NCBI GenBank assembly: GCA_016872875.1
Contig: VGYW01000524.1
Coordinates: 1 to 5,430, forward strand
Direction of reading: 5' to 3'
Length of the DNA: 5,430 nucleotides
Source: Planctomycetota bacterium
Lineage (GTDB): Bacteria > Planctomycetota > PUPC01 > DSUN01
Shown here: positions 4,468-5,430 of the stretch, piece by piece
Layout of the letters: the number at the start of each line of letters is the position of its first letter
Numbering within the stretch: the first letter of the stretch is position 1
Notes under the pieces: model-generated
Databases searched by the model: none
What the model saw: the letters and a program-made list of their open reading frames with translations, nothing else
Told to the model about the DNA's origin: nothing
Position numbers and translations under genes: made by a program

Positions 4468-5430
4468 TCAGCGGGGCCGCGCCTTGGCGAAGGTCTCCTG
4501 GTACTCGGCCTGGAGCTTCTTGGCCTCACTGAGGTTGACCCGCGCGTCCTTGACTCCGTACTGCTCGGCCGCCTCCTGCCACCAGTTGAGCCAGGCGACC
4601 GCGTCCTTGCCGTGCCCCTCGCCCGTGTGGCGGACCAGGGCCGCGACGAGCGTGGTGAAGGCGCGGTCGCCGACGCCATGCTCGCGGCGGTTCTGGATCG
4701 TGAGACGCAGTTCGCCCGGGAGTGCAGCAATGGCGGCGGGGACCGCGTGGCGCGCATCCATGGCTTCGAGAGCCTGGATGGCGGTATGGCGGATGTTCCA
4801 ATTGGCGCTGGTCATCGCTTTGCGGAAGCAGGCGAGCGCGACCTCGGTCTCGCCCAGCCTAGCCAGGGTCAGGGCAAACTTATCGGCCTCTTCCTCGGGC
4901 ACGTCGCCGCCGCGGCAGAGGGCGAGGATGGGCTTCAGGTGGCTCTTGTCGCCCAGCCGTTCCAAGGCCCGCACTGCCATCATCTGGACGTCACGCATGT
5001 CGTCGTCGAGCAACTTGGCCACGGCGGATACGACGGCCGGGTCCTTGTCCTCCGACAACATCAAGCGCACGCAGGCGAACAGGCGCACCCTCGACGAAGC
5101 GTCGGTCAGGGACTCCAAGAGTAACTCTTTGAGGCGCTGGGAGCCGTCAATCTTGAGGGGCAGGGCGCGGACCCGGTGGTTCTCGATCGGCTCCTTTCTG
5201 GCCAGGAAGCAATGAATGGTGATCCAGTCGTCCCGGGTAATCGCGAGTTCCCTCTCGCTCTTATTGACGAGTGCGCTCCTGACCTCGACGGGGAGCGTGA
5301 GCAGTGTGGGCAGCCTGTCGGGCTGGAGGACGTTGTCATCGTAGAGGGCGCTGATGCCCTTGCTGATGGCGTCCTCGGTCGCATCCCATCTCTTCTTTCG
5401 CGCGGCCCTCTCCTCGGCCTCTTTGTGCAG
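4468..5430 (-). CDS. HEAT-repeat protein, 5' end outside the window
   Basis: The frame is open from the right edge of the window to the TGA at 4468-4470, giving at least 320 residues without a start; an internal TTG near 5118 is not a credible start because protein-like sequence continues upstream of it. Numbered from the window edge, residues 1-25 are highly charged (RAARKKRW) and may be helical or coiled coil. Residues 109-141, about 143-173 and about 206-238 look like HEAT-type helix pairs, with phrases such as DVQMMAVRALERLGD and NIRHTAIQALEAMDA. A tryptophan-rich WLNWW (280-284) precedes a charged helical tail. HEAT arrays are protein-binding scaffolds, and the partner is unknown. No membrane segment is visible in the part present. 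It precedes the propeller gene by 44 bases on the same strand, so the two are probably co-transcribed. The HEAT call is by pattern of helices and is fairly secure; function is not assignable. Confidence 0.8.
   Translation of the reverse strand: MHKEAEERAARKKRWDATEDAISKGISALYDDNVLQPDRLPTLLTLPVEVRSALVNKSERELAITRDDWITIHCFLARKEPIENHRVRALPLKIDGSQRLKELLLESLTDASSRVRLFACVRLMLSEDKDPAVVSAVAKLLDDDMRDVQMMAVRALERLGDKSHLKPILALCRGGDVPEEEADKFALTLARLGETEVALACFRKAMTSANWNIRHTAIQALEAMDARHAVPAAIAALPGELRLTIQNRREHGVGDRAFTTLVAALVRHTGEGHGKDAVAWLNWWQEAAEQYGVKDARVNLSEAKKLQAEYQETFAKARPR

Noticed and set aside
3350..5215. A plus-strand open frame of 621 codons opposite the propeller and HEAT genes
   Set aside because: It is antisense to two genes with clear domain patterns. 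High G+C content removes stop codons in this frame, and the translation is low-complexity with no recognisable motif.
5106..5384. A separate 92-codon minus-strand gene upstream of the HEAT protein
   Set aside because: The HEAT frame itself remains open to the window edge with plausible protein sequence, so this overlapping frame is a shadow; the apparent TTG start near 5118 is also not real.

Overview
The window is a G+C-rich bacterial chromosome segment with six protein genes and no RNA gene, CRISPR array or insertion sequence that I can see. The combination of a Tat-exported FAD oxidoreductase, a secreted FG-GAP/VCBS beta-propeller, a HEAT-repeat protein and short dispersed hairpin repeats resembles Planctomycetota or related PVC-group genomes. 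That placement is an inference from gene content; there is no phylogenetic marker here.

Layout. Bases 36-628 (minus strand) hold a two-gene toxin-antitoxin operon: an AbrB-type antitoxin gene overlaps a PIN-domain (VapC-like) toxin gene by four bases. The operon has a good sigma70-type promoter whose -10 box lies inside a perfect palindrome, which suggests autoregulation. The divergent 629-780 gap also carries a candidate promoter for the plus-strand genes. Bases 781-2196 encode a Tat-signal FAD-dependent oxidoreductase. After a 104-base gap filled by a hairpin repeat, 2301-3074 encodes a small exported (possibly lipoprotein) M14-like zinc deacylase or carboxypeptidase. A convergent gap, 3075-3220, carries a second copy of the repeat. 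On the minus strand, 4468-5430 (5' end outside the window) encodes a HEAT-repeat protein, followed 44 bases later by 3221-4423, a secreted protein with seven calcium-loop repeats, probably a seven-bladed propeller.

How the genes relate. The toxin and antitoxin form one self-contained unit. The oxidoreductase and the M14-like enzyme are co-oriented and both carry export signals, so they may act together in the cell envelope on an unknown substrate. The HEAT and propeller genes are probably co-transcribed. Nothing links the two pairs biochemically beyond their proximity and the shared theme of envelope location.

The most interesting signal is non-coding. Two hairpin elements (2207-2288 and 3129-3199) are built from the same roughly 30-base unit arranged in opposite orders, and they bracket the M14-like gene. 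Every base difference between the two copies is matched by a compensating difference in its pairing partner, so the folded structure appears to be what is conserved.
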